Source of the DNA: Comamonas sp. B21-038
GTDB taxonomy: Bacteria; Pseudomonadota; Gammaproteobacteria; Burkholderiales; Burkholderiaceae_C
Reading direction: 5' to 3'
NCBI RefSeq assembly: GCF_022387135.1
Contig: NZ_CP092462.1
Span: forward strand, 2,356,001-2,420,000
Length of the DNA: 64,000 nt
Shown piece by piece: positions 17,779 through 27,430 of the stretch. The translations under genes and the position numbers were made by a program. The notes under the pieces are model-generated. The model saw only the letters and a program-made list of their open reading frames with translations. It had not been told where the DNA came from and did no database searches. Each line of letters begins with the position of its first letter. The stretch's first letter is position 1.

Positions 17779-19011
17779 TTAGAAAAAGTCCTTGTCGGGC
17801 AGCGGCTCGCCATGCACGGCCAGCTTGCCCAGCGCCAGCGCCTTGTACAGCGCCGGGTTGTGCGATGCCACGGTGCGGGCATTGCGCCAGTGGCGGTCCA
17901 GGTTCTGCGTGCGCAACGTGGAGGAGGCGCCGCCCAGGTCAAACACTGCCGTGCCGGCCTGCAGCACCAGGCCATCGACGATGAGCTTGGCCTTGGCAGC
18001 CAGCACGGCGGCATGGTGGGCAGTGTCTTTCAGCGCGGGGTCGCCCTCCGCCGTGGCCAGCGAGGCATCCTGCGCATGGCTGGCCGCAGCCACCACTGCC
18101 TCAGCGGCAAACAGCTGGGCCGACAGATCGCCGACGATCTTCAGCAGCAACGGGTCTTCTGCCGGGGTATCGGCAGCGGCAAAGAAAAAGCCCTTGCGCG
18201 ACCGCTTGTGCAGCATCGCCGACGCATCACGCACAATGGCCCGCAAGATGCCGGTGTTCACCGCCGTCAGGAACAGCTGGGGCAAGGTGCTTTTGTAGGG
18301 CCGGCTGTAGCCGGTGCCGGCGCTGTCCACGATGATCTCCTCGGGCTCCACCCGCACGCTGTCGAACAAGGTGGTGCCGCTGCCGGTCATGCGCTGGCCC
18401 ATGGCATCCCAGTCATCGACCAGGTTCACGCCTTCGCGCCGCGTGGGGATGATGGCAGTGACATCGCGCTCCTGCGCGTCGCGTGCCCGCACGATGACGA
18501 AATCCGCATACAGGCTGCCAGTGCTGTAGAACTTGGCGCCGGTCATGCGAAAGTGGGCGCCGTCGGGCACCAGGCGTGTGAAGGTCTTTTCGCCGCTTCT
18601 GGCCTGCGCCAGCTCGGTGTTGGCGAGGCCGAAGATCGCCCCCTGGGCCACCTGATCGCGCCAGAAATGCGCCTGCGCACTGACCGGGTTGCGCGCAAAG
18701 CGCTCCACAAAGACAAAGTGGTTGCGCAAGATATGCGCAACGTTGGAATCGGCTGCGCCCAGCGCTATCACCTGCTCCATCAGCCCCGCCATGCTGGCCC
18801 CCGTGCCGCCATCGGCCACCGGCAGGCGGTAGGCGCCAAAGCGGCGGTCCTTCAAGGCTTGGATCTGCGCAAACGGCAGAATGCGCTTTTCCTCGCGCTC
18901 GGCCGAGCCGGCGGCGATCTCGTCAAACAGCGCTTGCCAGTCGGTGCGGGCGGTTCCGCTGGCCGCGCTCTGTGCTGCGGGGGTCAGGGTCTGGGGAGGG
19001 TCGATTTTCAT
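17779..19011 (-). CDS. SfnC/DszC-like flavin-dependent monooxygenase of the acyl-CoA dehydrogenase fold
   Basis: This 410-residue protein has the acyl-CoA dehydrogenase fold but resembles the FMNH2-dependent monooxygenases SfnC and DszC, which act on sulfone-type sulfur compounds. Features seen are PVADGGTGASMAGLMEQV, MTGAKFYSTGSLYADFVIV (flavin/substrate pocket) and a helical C-terminal domain. The start ATG at 19011 gives the length usual for the family. It lies 55 bases after the NtaA-like enzyme gene and is the last gene of the seven-gene operon. A desulfurisation role comes from context; true acyl-CoA dehydrogenase activity is less likely. Confidence 0.82.
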   Translation of the reverse strand: MKIDPPQTLTPAAQSAASGTARTDWQALFDEIAAGSAEREEKRILPFAQIQALKDRRFGAYRLPVADGGTGASMAGLMEQVIALGAADSNVAHILRNHFVFVERFARNPVSAQAHFWRDQVAQGAIFGLANTELAQARSGEKTFTRLVPDGAHFRMTGAKFYSTGSLYADFVIVRARDAQERDVTAIIPTRREGVNLVDDWDAMGQRMTGSGTTLFDSVRVEPEEIIVDSAGTGYSRPYKSTLPQLFLTAVNTGILRAIVRDASAMLHKRSRKGFFFAAADTPAEDPLLLKIVGDLSAQLFAAEAVVAAASHAQDASLATAEGDPALKDTAHHAAVLAAKAKLIVDGLVLQAGTAVFDLGGASSTLRTQNLDRHWRNARTVASHNPALYKALALGKLAVHGEPLPDKDFF

Positions 19012-19066
19012 AAACGGTTCTGCAAAAAGCGCGGGCCGGGCCCGGCGGGGGTGTTGTAAGAGGGGC

Positions 19067-20371
19067 TCAGGCCGCAGCCAGCCCCAGGTTGCCGCGCAAG
19101 GTGCTGGCGTTATAGCTGTCGCGGTAGACCCCTGCCTTGCGCAGCAGCGGCACCACCTGGTCGACAAAGTCCTCCAGCCCCGAGGGCAGCACGTCATGCA
19201 TCAGGTTGAAGCCATCGATGGCGCCACTGCGGAACCAGGTCAGCATGTAGTCGGCCACCTGCTCTGGCGTGCCGACGATGGTGTTGTGGTTGCTGCCGCC
19301 GCCGTTTTGCGCGCGGATCAGCTCGCGCACCGTCCAGCCATGGCTGCGCGCCTTGTCCAGCACATTCTTCGCAAAGGTGGTCATGCCGTTGCCTGGCAGT
19401 TGCAGGTCAGCGGGCAGCGGCTGGTCCAGGTCGGCATGGCCAAAGCGGGTCTGCAGCAGGTCGGACAGGTAGTTGAGCCCCTGCTCGATGGGCACCAGGT
19501 CGGCCAGCGCCTGGGCGCGCTGCTGCGCAGCCTGTTCGGTGCCGCCCAGCACGGTGACCAGGCCGGGGAACACCTTGACGGCGCTGGTGGCACGGCCGAG
19601 CGCCTTCAGCCGGGTATCCAACGCCTGGCGGTAGCCTTGCGCCTGCGCCAGCGACGGCGCCAACGTAAACACCGCATCGGCATGCTGGGCGGCCAGGTCC
19701 AGGCCGGCATCCGAGCCGCCGGCCTGCACCACCAGCGGCCGGCCTTGCGGGCTGGGCGGCACGTTGATGGGCCCTTCGACCGAGAAGAACTCGCCGTGGT
19801 GCGCGATCGGATGGATCTGCGCCGGGTCAAAGTACTGGCCCGTTGCGCGGTCGGCCACAATGCCGCCGGGGCCCCAGCTGGCCCACAGGTCCTTGAGCAC
19901 CTGGCTGAACTCCGCCGCGCGCCGGTAGCGGTCGGCATGCGCCAGCGGCGCGCTGCGGCCAAAGTTGCGCGCAGCCTCGACATCGGCCGAGGTGACGATG
20001 TTCACCCCCGAGCGCCCGCCACTGACCAGATCCAGCGATGCAAAGCGCCGCGCAATGTTGAAGGGCTCGTTGTACGACGAAGACACCGTCGCCAACAGGC
20101 CGATGTGCTGGGTCTTCGCGGCGATGAGGGTCAGCAGGATGCTGGGCTCGATGGCCGGAAACGGGCGGTGCAGACTGTTGCCGGGGAAGGCCGCGCGGTC
20201 CGAGAAGAACACCGCGTCAAAGCCGCCCCGCTCTGCCGTCTGGGCCAGGCGGACAAAATAGTCGGGCGTTACCGGCCACAGCGGGTCGTTCTGCGGCCAC
20301 AGCCAGGCAGCGGCATGGGCGCCTGCACCATAGATATTGAGGTTGAGATGAAGTTGGGTGGGCAGGCTCAT
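19067..20371 (-). CDS. LLM-class flavin-dependent monooxygenase, NtaA/SnaA/DszA-like
   Basis: This 434-residue bacterial-luciferase-like enzyme should use FMNH2 supplied by a separate reductase to oxygenate its substrate. Typical features are AQTAERGGFDAVFFSDR (about 43-59), SGGRSGVNIVTSADVEAARN, PLVVQAGGSDAGLDLAA and GTPEQVADYMLTWF. The family includes NtaA (nitrilotriacetate), SnaA and DszA (dibenzothiophene sulfone). It lies between the ABC transporter genes and the SfnC-like gene on one transcript. No flavin reductase gene is seen nearby, so a reductase from elsewhere is needed. Confidence 0.88.
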   Translation of the reverse strand: MSLPTQLHLNLNIYGAGAHAAAWLWPQNDPLWPVTPDYFVRLAQTAERGGFDAVFFSDRAAFPGNSLHRPFPAIEPSILLTLIAAKTQHIGLLATVSSSYNEPFNIARRFASLDLVSGGRSGVNIVTSADVEAARNFGRSAPLAHADRYRRAAEFSQVLKDLWASWGPGGIVADRATGQYFDPAQIHPIAHHGEFFSVEGPINVPPSPQGRPLVVQAGGSDAGLDLAAQHADAVFTLAPSLAQAQGYRQALDTRLKALGRATSAVKVFPGLVTVLGGTEQAAQQRAQALADLVPIEQGLNYLSDLLQTRFGHADLDQPLPADLQLPGNGMTTFAKNVLDKARSHGWTVRELIRAQNGGGSNHNTIVGTPEQVADYMLTWFRSGAIDGFNLMHDVLPSGLEDFVDQVVPLLRKAGVYRDSYNASTLRGNLGLAAA

Positions 20372-20426
20372 CGTGTTCTACACACTGTGGGAATCAAAAA
20401 GAAATCAGCGCAAGCACGGCGCGGCA

Positions 20427-22187
20427 TCAGGCCACCCGGGCCAGCGCGGCGCCGGCCGGCGCAGCCGGGCGGGTCTTGAAGCGGCTGCGCGCCGGGTCGA
20501 TGTCGAGCATCGCATCGAGCAGGCTGCGGGTGTAGGCGTGGCGCGGCGCGCCAAAGATCTGGTCACGCGGGCCGGCTTCCACCACCCGGCCCTTTTCCAG
20601 CACCACGATGTCGTCCGAGATCGCGTAGACGCTCTCCAGCCCATGGGCGATGAACACCATGCTCAGCTGCAGCTCCTTCTTGAGCCGCTGCAGCAGCGCC
20701 AGGATTTCGGCCTGCACCGAGACATCGAGTGCGGAGACGGGCTCGTCGCAGACCAGCAACTGGGGCTTCACGCTCAGCGCCCGCGCAATGCAGACGCGCT
20801 GGCGCTGACCGCCCGACAGCTCATGGGCAAAGCGGTCCAGGGCCGAGGCCGGCAGGCCCACCATCTCCAGCAACCGGGCCGCTTGCGCCCGCAGTTGCGC
20901 TGCGGTCCAGCCCGGTTGCTCGGCCAGCGGCTCGGTGATCAACTGGCCAATGCGCATGCGCGGGTTCAGCGATGCATACGGGTCCTGGAACACCATCTGG
21001 ATACTGGCGCCTGCGCGCACTGCCGGGTCGCTCAGATCGGCGCCCTCAAAGCGCAGTTGCCCGCCATCGGCCTGCGCCAGGCCGGCAATGATGCGTGCCA
21101 GCGATGACTTGCCGCTACCCGACTCGCCCACCAGGCCCAGGGTGCGGCCGCGTTGCAGAGAGAATGACACGCTATCGAGCGCCAGGTGCTTCTGGGCTTT
21201 GAAATGCCAGGCGCGGGGCTGTTGGTAGTACTTGCTCACGGCATCAAGTTGCAGAATCGCTGGCGCTTGCTGCGCAGCCTGCGGCGCTGGCAAGCCGGCT
21301 GCCGCCAGCGGCTGGCGCGCCACCGCAGGAATGCGCGGCGCCAGCGCCAGCAACTGGCGCGTATAGGCGGCCTGCGGCCGGGCAAACAGCTGCTGCACCG
21401 GCGCAGACTCGACCATCTCGCCGTGGCGCATCACATGCACCTGGTCGGCTACCTGGGCGACGACCGACAGGTCATGGGTGATCAGCAGCACCCCCACATC
21501 GGACTGCTCGGCGGTGCGCACCATCAGCTCCAGCACCTGGGCCTGGACGGTGTTGTCCAGCGCGGTGGTGGGCTCGTCGGCAATCAGCAAGGCTGGCTCG
21601 CCCGCCATCGCAATGGCCAGCATCACACGCTGGCGCATGCCGCCCGAGAGCTGGAACGGGTAATCCTGCAGCAGCTGCGCCGGTCGGGGCAGGCCCATGC
21701 GGGCCAGCAGGTCAATGGCCTCGGCCCGGCGCTGGCGGCGCGTGAGCTGGCGCTTGTAGTACAGCACCTCTTCGATCTGGTCGCCAATGGTCAGCACCGG
21801 GTTCAGTGACGACAGCGGCTCCTGGAACACCATGCCCACGTCGGCCCCGCGCAGGCGGCGCCAATCGGCCTTGCCCAGCTGGCGCAGATCACGGCCATTG
21901 AGCAGGGCCTCATCCGCACTGAAGCGGGCATTGCCCGGCAGCAGGCCCAGCACGCTCAAGGCCGTCAAGGTCTTGCCAGAGCCGCTCTCGCCCACCAGTG
22001 CCACCACCTGGCTGCGTTGAACTTCCAGGTCCACGCCACGCACCAGGCGCAGCGGCTCGCCGCCATCGTGGGGTTGCAGCGTGACACCGGCATTGCGGTA
22101 GCGCAGAACCGTATCTGCCCGGCGGGTCTGCAGCACGGCGAGGCTGGGGGCGTTGGCCGCAGGGGCGAGGCTTGGGGCAGCAGTCAT
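20427..22187 (-). CDS. ABC transporter double ATPase, peptide/nickel/organosulfur type (DppD-DppF fusion)
   Basis: This 586-residue protein has two complete ABC ATPase domains: Walker A GESGSGKT at about 66-73 and [12 protein letters not shown] near 355, signature LSGGMRQRV and LSGGQRQRV, and Walker [13 protein letters not shown] and [12 protein letters not shown]. Each domain carries the oligopeptide-type C-terminal extension. It energises the two permeases encoded upstream. The ATG at 22187 overlaps the permease stop (ATGA). Fused ATPases of this kind occur in GsiA/YejF-type systems. Context suggests import of an organosulfur compound rather than peptides. Confidence 0.92.
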   Translation of the reverse strand: MTAAPSLAPAANAPSLAVLQTRRADTVLRYRNAGVTLQPHDGGEPLRLVRGVDLEVQRSQVVALVGESGSGKTLTALSVLGLLPGNARFSADEALLNGRDLRQLGKADWRRLRGADVGMVFQEPLSSLNPVLTIGDQIEEVLYYKRQLTRRQRRAEAIDLLARMGLPRPAQLLQDYPFQLSGGMRQRVMLAIAMAGEPALLIADEPTTALDNTVQAQVLELMVRTAEQSDVGVLLITHDLSVVAQVADQVHVMRHGEMVESAPVQQLFARPQAAYTRQLLALAPRIPAVARQPLAAAGLPAPQAAQQAPAILQLDAVSKYYQQPRAWHFKAQKHLALDSVSFSLQRGRTLGLVGESGSGKSSLARIIAGLAQADGGQLRFEGADLSDPAVRAGASIQMVFQDPYASLNPRMRIGQLITEPLAEQPGWTAAQLRAQAARLLEMVGLPASALDRFAHELSGGQRQRVCIARALSVKPQLLVCDEPVSALDVSVQAEILALLQRLKKELQLSMVFIAHGLESVYAISDDIVVLEKGRVVEAGPRDQIFGAPRHAYTRSLLDAMLDIDPARSRFKTRPAAPAGAALARVA

Positions 22188-23104
22188 GGCAGGCGGGGGT
22201 CCAGGTAGTCTCTGAGCCAATCGCCCAGCAAGATGATGCTAAAGACGGTGGCCGTCAGCGCCACACCGGGAAAGGTGCTGATCCACCAGCTGGTCGCCAG
22301 CTGCTGGCGTCCGTCGGCCAGCATCTGGCCCCAGGAGATATCGGGCGGCTGGATGCCAAAGCCCAGAAAGCTCAGCGAGGACTCCGTCAGGATGACGGTG
22401 CCGATGTTCAAGGTGGCCACGACGACCAGCGCCGGCAGGATATTGGGCAAGATGTGGCGCAGCAGCAGGCGTGAGCTGCGCACACGGCTGACCCGCGCCG
22501 CCGCCACGAACTCCAGCTCCTTGACGCGCAGCACCTCGGCCCGCGCAATGCGGGTGTAGATCACCCAGTTGGTGAGCGCTATCACCACAATCAGCGGTGC
22601 CAGGCCCGCGCCGGCCACCAGGGCAACCACCAGCATGAACAGCATGGCCGGAATCGCCAGGATCGCATCGACCACACGCATCAGCACCTGGTCCAGCCAG
22701 CCGCCGCGCAGCCCTGCCAGCACGCCGATGGCCACCCCGATGGCGCCCGAGAGCGCGACCGCCGCCAGCCCCACCACCACCGAGCTGCGCGCGCCATAGA
22801 TGATGCGCGCCAGCATGTCGCGGCCCTGGCCATCGGTGCCCAGCGGATAGGCCCACTGGCCCTTGTCCAGCCAGACGGGCGGCAGGTAGCGCAGCGACAG
22901 ATGGCGTTTGACCGGGTCGGCCAGCGGCAGCAGATCGGCGCCCAAGGTGGCCAGCAGGATCAGCAGCAGCAAGATGGCGCCAAAGCGGCCACTGCGGCTG
23001 CGCCACAGCGCGCGCAAAAAGTGCCGCAGGCGCGATGGCTGGGCCGCCACTGCGGGCGCATCGGCCTGCAGGGCCGTGCCGGTGTTCAGAACCACGCCGC
23101 TCAT
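22184..23104 (-). CDS. ABC transporter permease, DppC-like
   Basis: This 306-residue permease has an N-terminal cytoplasmic part and helix (FLRALWRSRSGRFGAILLLL), a long periplasmic loop with PLGTDGQGRDMLARIIYGAR, and five further helices. The EAA-type loop VKELEFVAAARVSRVRSSRL contacts the ATPase. It is the second permease of a heterodimeric Dpp-type importer. It overlaps the first permease gene and the ATPase gene by 4 bases on each side. Confidence 0.92.
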   Translation of the reverse strand: MSGVVLNTGTALQADAPAVAAQPSRLRHFLRALWRSRSGRFGAILLLLILLATLGADLLPLADPVKRHLSLRYLPPVWLDKGQWAYPLGTDGQGRDMLARIIYGARSSVVVGLAAVALSGAIGVAIGVLAGLRGGWLDQVLMRVVDAILAIPAMLFMLVVALVAGAGLAPLIVVIALTNWVIYTRIARAEVLRVKELEFVAAARVSRVRSSRLLLRHILPNILPALVVVATLNIGTVILTESSLSFLGFGIQPPDISWGQMLADGRQQLATSWWISTFPGVALTATVFSIILLGDWLRDYLDPRLP

Positions 23105-24018
23105 AGTTTCATCCTCGGATCAATCAGGCGGTAGACCACATCGGTAAGAAAGTTCACCAGCAAGGTCATCGCGGTGATCACCAGCACACTGATCTGGATC
23201 ACCGCCATGTCCTTGGTGTTGATCGCCTGCACGATCAACTGGCCCAGGCCCGGCCAGGCAAAAATGGTCTCGGTCACCAGCGCCCCGCCCAGCAGCGCCA
23301 CGACGTGCAGCGAGGTCATCGTCACCGTCGGAATCGCGGCATTGCGCAGCGCGTGCTTGCCGATCACCAGCCAGTCGGGGATGCCTTTGGCATAGGCGGT
23401 GCGCATGTAGTCCTGGCTCAAGGTCTCAAGCATGCTGGCCCGCACCAGCTTGGCCAGGTCCCCGGCAAAGGCGGTGCCCAGGGTCAATGCCGGCATCACC
23501 AGGTGCGCCCAGGTACCGCTGCCCGATACCGGCAGCCAGCGCAGGCTGACGCCAAACACCAGGATCAGCATGATGGCGACCCAGAAATTGGGCATGGCCT
23601 TGCCCAGCACGGCCACGCCGGAGACCGCATGGTCGACCCAGCTGCCGCGACGCAAGGCCGCTGCCATGCCGGCAGGCACCGCGATCAGCACGGCCACCAG
23701 CATCGATGCAGCGGCCAGCAGCAACGTGGCGGGCAGGCGTTCGAGCACGATGGGCAGCGCCGAACTGCCATAGCGGTAGGAGGTCCCAAAATCGCCATGC
23801 AGCAGGTTGCGCATGTAGTTGAAGTACTGCATGTGCACCGGCTGGTCCAGCCCCCAGGCGGCCACCATGGCCAGGCGGTCCGCCTCCGAGGCCTGGTCCG
23901 GGATCATCATCACGGTCGGGTCGCCGGCCAGAAACACCAGCGCAAACACGATCAGGGTGACCGTGAACAGCACCGGCACTGCCTGGAGCAGCAAGCGCCA
24001 CAAGGCCGAGAAAATCAT
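23101..24018 (-). CDS. ABC transporter permease, DppB-like
   Basis: This 305-residue permease has the DppB-type N-terminus (LWRLLLQAVPVLFTVTLIVF), a periplasmic DQPVHMQYFNYMRNLLHGDFG loop (shown here only in part), and the cytoplasmic loop LSQDYMRTAYAKGIPDWLVI. It pairs with the DppC-like protein to form the channel. Its start overlaps the binding protein gene stop by 4 bases and its stop overlaps the next permease start by 4 bases. Confidence 0.92.
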   Translation of the reverse strand: MIFSALWRLLLQAVPVLFTVTLIVFALVFLAGDPTVMMIPDQASEADRLAMVAAWGLDQPVHMQYFNYMRNLLHGDFGTSYRYGSSALPIVLERLPATLLLAAASMLVAVLIAVPAGMAAALRRGSWVDHAVSGVAVLGKAMPNFWVAIMLILVFGVSLRWLPVSGSGTWAHLVMPALTLGTAFAGDLAKLVRASMLETLSQDYMRTAYAKGIPDWLVIGKHALRNAAIPTVTMTSLHVVALLGGALVTETIFAWPGLGQLIVQAINTKDMAVIQISVLVITAMTLLVNFLTDVVYRLIDPRMKL

Positions 24019-25553
24019 GCGCGCCGCACTTGTTCAGCCGGGATCATCTCGTCAAAGCGGCCGGCAAACTGCACCCGCTTGTTGACGCTGTAGATCGCCT
24101 TGGGGTAGAGCACGCCGATGCGGGCGCGGTCCTGCGTGATGATCTCCTGCGCACGCCAGATGATGGCCTGGCGCTCCTTCTCGCCCGTAGTGGCGGGCAG
24201 CTCGGCTGCCAAGCGCTCGAACTCGGCATTCTTCCAGTGCGGGTTGAAGCGCTTGAGCGAGCCCATGTTCAGGATGAAGGAGGCATCGGTGTAGGAGCCC
24301 ATGCCCCAGAAGTAGATCTCGCCATGCGAGTCACTGCCCACACGCGCGTTGTAGATGCTCCACTCCTGCACTTCGAGCTGCGCATTGAGCCCCACATCCT
24401 GCAGGTAGCCGACAATGGCCTCGGAGACCTCGCGGTCCTTGATGTAGCGGCCACTGGGCGAGCCAAAGCGGATCTTCGCCCCCTTGGCGCCGGCCGCCTG
24501 GATCAGCTGGCGGGCCTTGTCGGGGTTGAAGGAGTTGGTTGCCGTCAGGCGGGTGTTGGCATTGGGAATCTCGGGCGGGAACAGGCCGCGCGTGGCGGTG
24601 GCGTAGCCATCGGCCACGACGTCGGCCAGTTCCTGCCGGTTGATCGCCAGGTCGATCGCCTCACGCACCCGCGCATCGTGGGTGACCACACCGGGCTCGG
24701 TACGCAGGTGCAAACCAAAGTTGCGCGCAATATTGAAGGCGACGATGCCGGTATCGGCATTGGACTTGAGACGGCCGATATCCTCGGGCGGAATGTTCAC
24801 CGCCAGGTCCACCCCGCCGGACAGCGCCTCGGCCACCCGCGTCGCCGTCTCCGGGATCGCACGGATCACGACCCGTTCCCAATGCGGCGCCCCACCCCAC
24901 CACTGCGGATTGCGCGCCAGCACCAGGCGGTCGGCCTTTTTCCACTCGACAAACCGGTAGGGCCCGGTGCCGATGGGCTTGGCAAAAAAGGCCTCTTCGC
25001 TGCCTGCGGCCTGGAAGGCATGCTGGGGCAGGATCGAGCCGCCATTGCCGACAAAGTTGTGCAGGAACAGCGGATCGGGCTTGCTGGTAACCAGGCGCAC
25101 CCGGTGCGGTCCCAGCACCTCGACCTTCTCGACCGAGCGGAACTTCTCCACCGCGCTGAGCAGCTTGGGGTTGCCCTTCATGCGCTCGACGGTGAACTTC
25201 ACATCGTCGGCGGTGAACGGTTTGCCGTCATGCCAGCGCACATCGCTGCGCAGCTCAAACACCCAGGTGCGCGGGTCTTCCTGCTTCCAGGACTGGGCCA
25301 GTGCTGGCGTGAACACCATCTTGCCGTTCGGAAACTCCTTGTTGACCAGGTATTCGTAGAGGTTGACCAGCGCCGACTGCGTGCTGTTGTTCTCGTGGTT
25401 GGCGGGGTCGAGCGACAGGATGTCGTTGCTCTGTGCAATGGTCAACGTCGTGGACCCTGCGGCAAAGGCGATCTGCGGCAGCGCAAAGGGCAGCGCGGCT
25501 ACGCTGGCGGAGGCGGCGGCGTTTTTCAAAAAGATACGGCGGCTGGTAGGCAT
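24015..25553 (-). CDS. ABC transporter substrate-binding protein, family 5, with Tat signal
   Basis: This 512-residue periplasmic binding protein has a twin-arginine leader (SRRIFLKNAAASASVAA, cleavage after AFA near 32) and the SBP family 5 pattern (LTIAQSNDILSLDPANHEN, FELRSDVRWHDGKPFTADDV). It would capture the substrate and deliver it to the two permeases. It lies 89 bases downstream of the rhodanese gene and overlaps the permease gene. Relatives bind peptides, nickel, glutathione or opines; the oxygenase and rhodanese neighbours suggest a sulfur-containing ligand. Tat export indicates folding before secretion. Confidence 0.9.
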   Translation of the reverse strand: MPTSRRIFLKNAAASASVAALPFALPQIAFAAGSTTLTIAQSNDILSLDPANHENNSTQSALVNLYEYLVNKEFPNGKMVFTPALAQSWKQEDPRTWVFELRSDVRWHDGKPFTADDVKFTVERMKGNPKLLSAVEKFRSVEKVEVLGPHRVRLVTSKPDPLFLHNFVGNGGSILPQHAFQAAGSEEAFFAKPIGTGPYRFVEWKKADRLVLARNPQWWGGAPHWERVVIRAIPETATRVAEALSGGVDLAVNIPPEDIGRLKSNADTGIVAFNIARNFGLHLRTEPGVVTHDARVREAIDLAINRQELADVVADGYATATRGLFPPEIPNANTRLTATNSFNPDKARQLIQAAGAKGAKIRFGSPSGRYIKDREVSEAIVGYLQDVGLNAQLEVQEWSIYNARVGSDSHGEIYFWGMGSYTDASFILNMGSLKRFNPHWKNAEFERLAAELPATTGEKERQAIIWRAQEIITQDRARIGVLYPKAIYSVNKRVQFAGRFDEMIPAEQVRRA

Positions 25554-25642
25554 GGAGTGTTCGAATCAAAAAGAGAGGGAGAAAGAGGCTGCCAAGGGCC
25601 GCGCTACGGCCCCTGGCGAATGCAGGCAATGGAAGGCGCGGA

Positions 25643-27172
25643 TCAGCGCAAACAGAACAGCGCCCGTTCCTGCGCATCGATCTGCGCGAGCAGGCCGGTT
25701 TCCCATTCCAGGTAGGCCTGTGCGGCCGCCTTGTTGCCGCTGTGGCGGTCATGCACAAAAAACAGGTAGTCGATGCGCTCGGCGTCGCTGGGCACATCGG
25801 CGCTGGCCACCACCTCCAGACCCGCATGCCGCCACTGCGCGGGCCCCTCGGTCAGCACCAGCGCGTTGCCGCCCACATCGCGTGCCGCGGCGGCCGCCAG
25901 CGCTGGCTCCGCCGTGATGAACACGGTGGGACGGGCACCATCGTTGCGCTGCAGCAGCGGCCGGATGGACCAGCGCGCGCCCGCAATATGGCCAGCGCGG
26001 TAGCTGGCGCTGTCGCGCAAATCGACCAGGTCATAGGCGCCAAGGTCTGCAGCCAGATCGGCACTGCGGATGCGGGGCAACGCCGCTGCGGCCGGCTGCA
26101 CTGCGGGGATGGCAGGCAGCGCATCGGGCGTGGCCAGATAGGCCTCATGCCCCAGGCGGCGCAGCCAGACCGCCGTCATCGGCGCGCGCAGGCCGTCGGT
26201 ATCCACCAGCACCAGGCGCGCATTGCGCGTTCCCAGGTACTGGTCGGTGGCCTGCACCAGCTGGCCGCCGGGCGCATGGGCCACCCCGGCGATCGGGCTG
26301 GCAGCAAATTCTTCGGGCGAGCGCACATCCAGCAGATAGGTGGTGCGTTCCGGATCGGCCAGCCAGGCAGCCAGGCCAGCCGCGCCGATCCGCTCCACCC
26401 CATGCTCGGCGCTCAGCTGGGCAAGACGGGCCGCTACCTCGGGTGCCGGTGCACGGCGGTGTTCGGGGTAGCTGCGGCTTTGGCCATGGTCGAGCGGCAG
26501 GTCGTTCAGATACCAGCCCTGGGTGCCGTTTTCCAGCGCATAGATGGGGTTGGGCAGGCCCAGATCGCGCAGGGTCTGCGCGCCCACAATGGAGCGGGTG
26601 CGGCCTGCGCAGTTGACCACCACCGTGGTTTGCGCATCGGGTATCAGGTCTGCATGGCGCAGCGCCAGCTCCCCATTGGGACAGCTGATCGCGCCGGGAA
26701 TGCTCATCTTGTTGAACTCAGCCAGCGGCCTGCCATCCAGTACCACCAGCGGGTGGCCAGATGCCTGCCATTGCTGCAGCTGCCGCGCGCTGATATGGGG
26801 CGTGCCCAGCGCGGCCTCGGCCAGCTCACCAAAGGTTTTGGAAGGCAGGTTGACCCCCTTGAACAGCACCAGGCCAGCGGCCTGCCAGGCAGCCACCCCG
26901 CCCTCGGTGATGGACAGATCGCTGTAACCCCATGCGGCCAGGGCCTCTGCAGCGCGGCGGGCAACGCCGTTGCCGCCATCGATCAGGATGATGCGGGTGG
27001 ACCGCCTGGGCACGAGGCGGTCGATATCGGCTTCCAGCCGGCTATAGGCCAGCGGAATCGCCAGGAACGGATGCCCCTCCCCAAACTCACCAGCTTCGCG
27101 CACATCCAGAAACGCGAACTCTTTGCCGTCCGCCAACAGGGCTTTCACGGACAGGGGACTCAGTGCTTGCAT
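25643..27172 (-). CDS. Four-domain rhodanese-like sulfurtransferase
   Basis: This 509-residue protein consists of four rhodanese-like domains (about 1-105, 130-240, 265-370 and 380-500). Only domain 2 has an active-site loop with Cys (VVVNCAGRTRSIVGA); the matching loops in domains 1, 3 and 4 read LIDGGNGVARR, LVDTDGLRAPM and ITAEPALAAAA. The others are probably structural or regulatory. The start ATG at 27172 is chosen over ATGs at 27184/27181 that sit too close to GAGAG. As first gene of the sulfur operon it may carry sulfane sulfur or handle sulfite/thiosulfate released by the oxygenases. Confidence 0.85.
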   Translation of the reverse strand: MQALSPLSVKALLADGKEFAFLDVREAGEFGEGHPFLAIPLAYSRLEADIDRLVPRRSTRIILIDGGNGVARRAAEALAAWGYSDLSITEGGVAAWQAAGLVLFKGVNLPSKTFGELAEAALGTPHISARQLQQWQASGHPLVVLDGRPLAEFNKMSIPGAISCPNGELALRHADLIPDAQTTVVVNCAGRTRSIVGAQTLRDLGLPNPIYALENGTQGWYLNDLPLDHGQSRSYPEHRRAPAPEVAARLAQLSAEHGVERIGAAGLAAWLADPERTTYLLDVRSPEEFAASPIAGVAHAPGGQLVQATDQYLGTRNARLVLVDTDGLRAPMTAVWLRRLGHEAYLATPDALPAIPAVQPAAAALPRIRSADLAADLGAYDLVDLRDSASYRAGHIAGARWSIRPLLQRNDGARPTVFITAEPALAAAAARDVGGNALVLTEGPAQWRHAGLEVVASADVPSDAERIDYLFFVHDRHSGNKAAAQAYLEWETGLLAQIDAQERALFCLR

Positions 27173-27430
27173 AAAAACCATCATCTCTCGGACACAGCCC
27201 CGGACGCAAAGGCGCCCGGGGGAGAGCTGCGATTGTGCGCAGGGGCCCACGCCGCGAAAACGAATTAAATCTACTTAGCATATTTGCTCAGTGACTATGG
27301 AGGTATTGCCAGCGTGTCCGGGTGCCGTCAAGAGGCTGCGTGCATAGTTGCCACGCCGCGTGATGCTTAACAACTTTCTGACACTTGGTTTTTGACACTG
27401 CACACACCGTTTATTCCCAGGAACCTGTGC

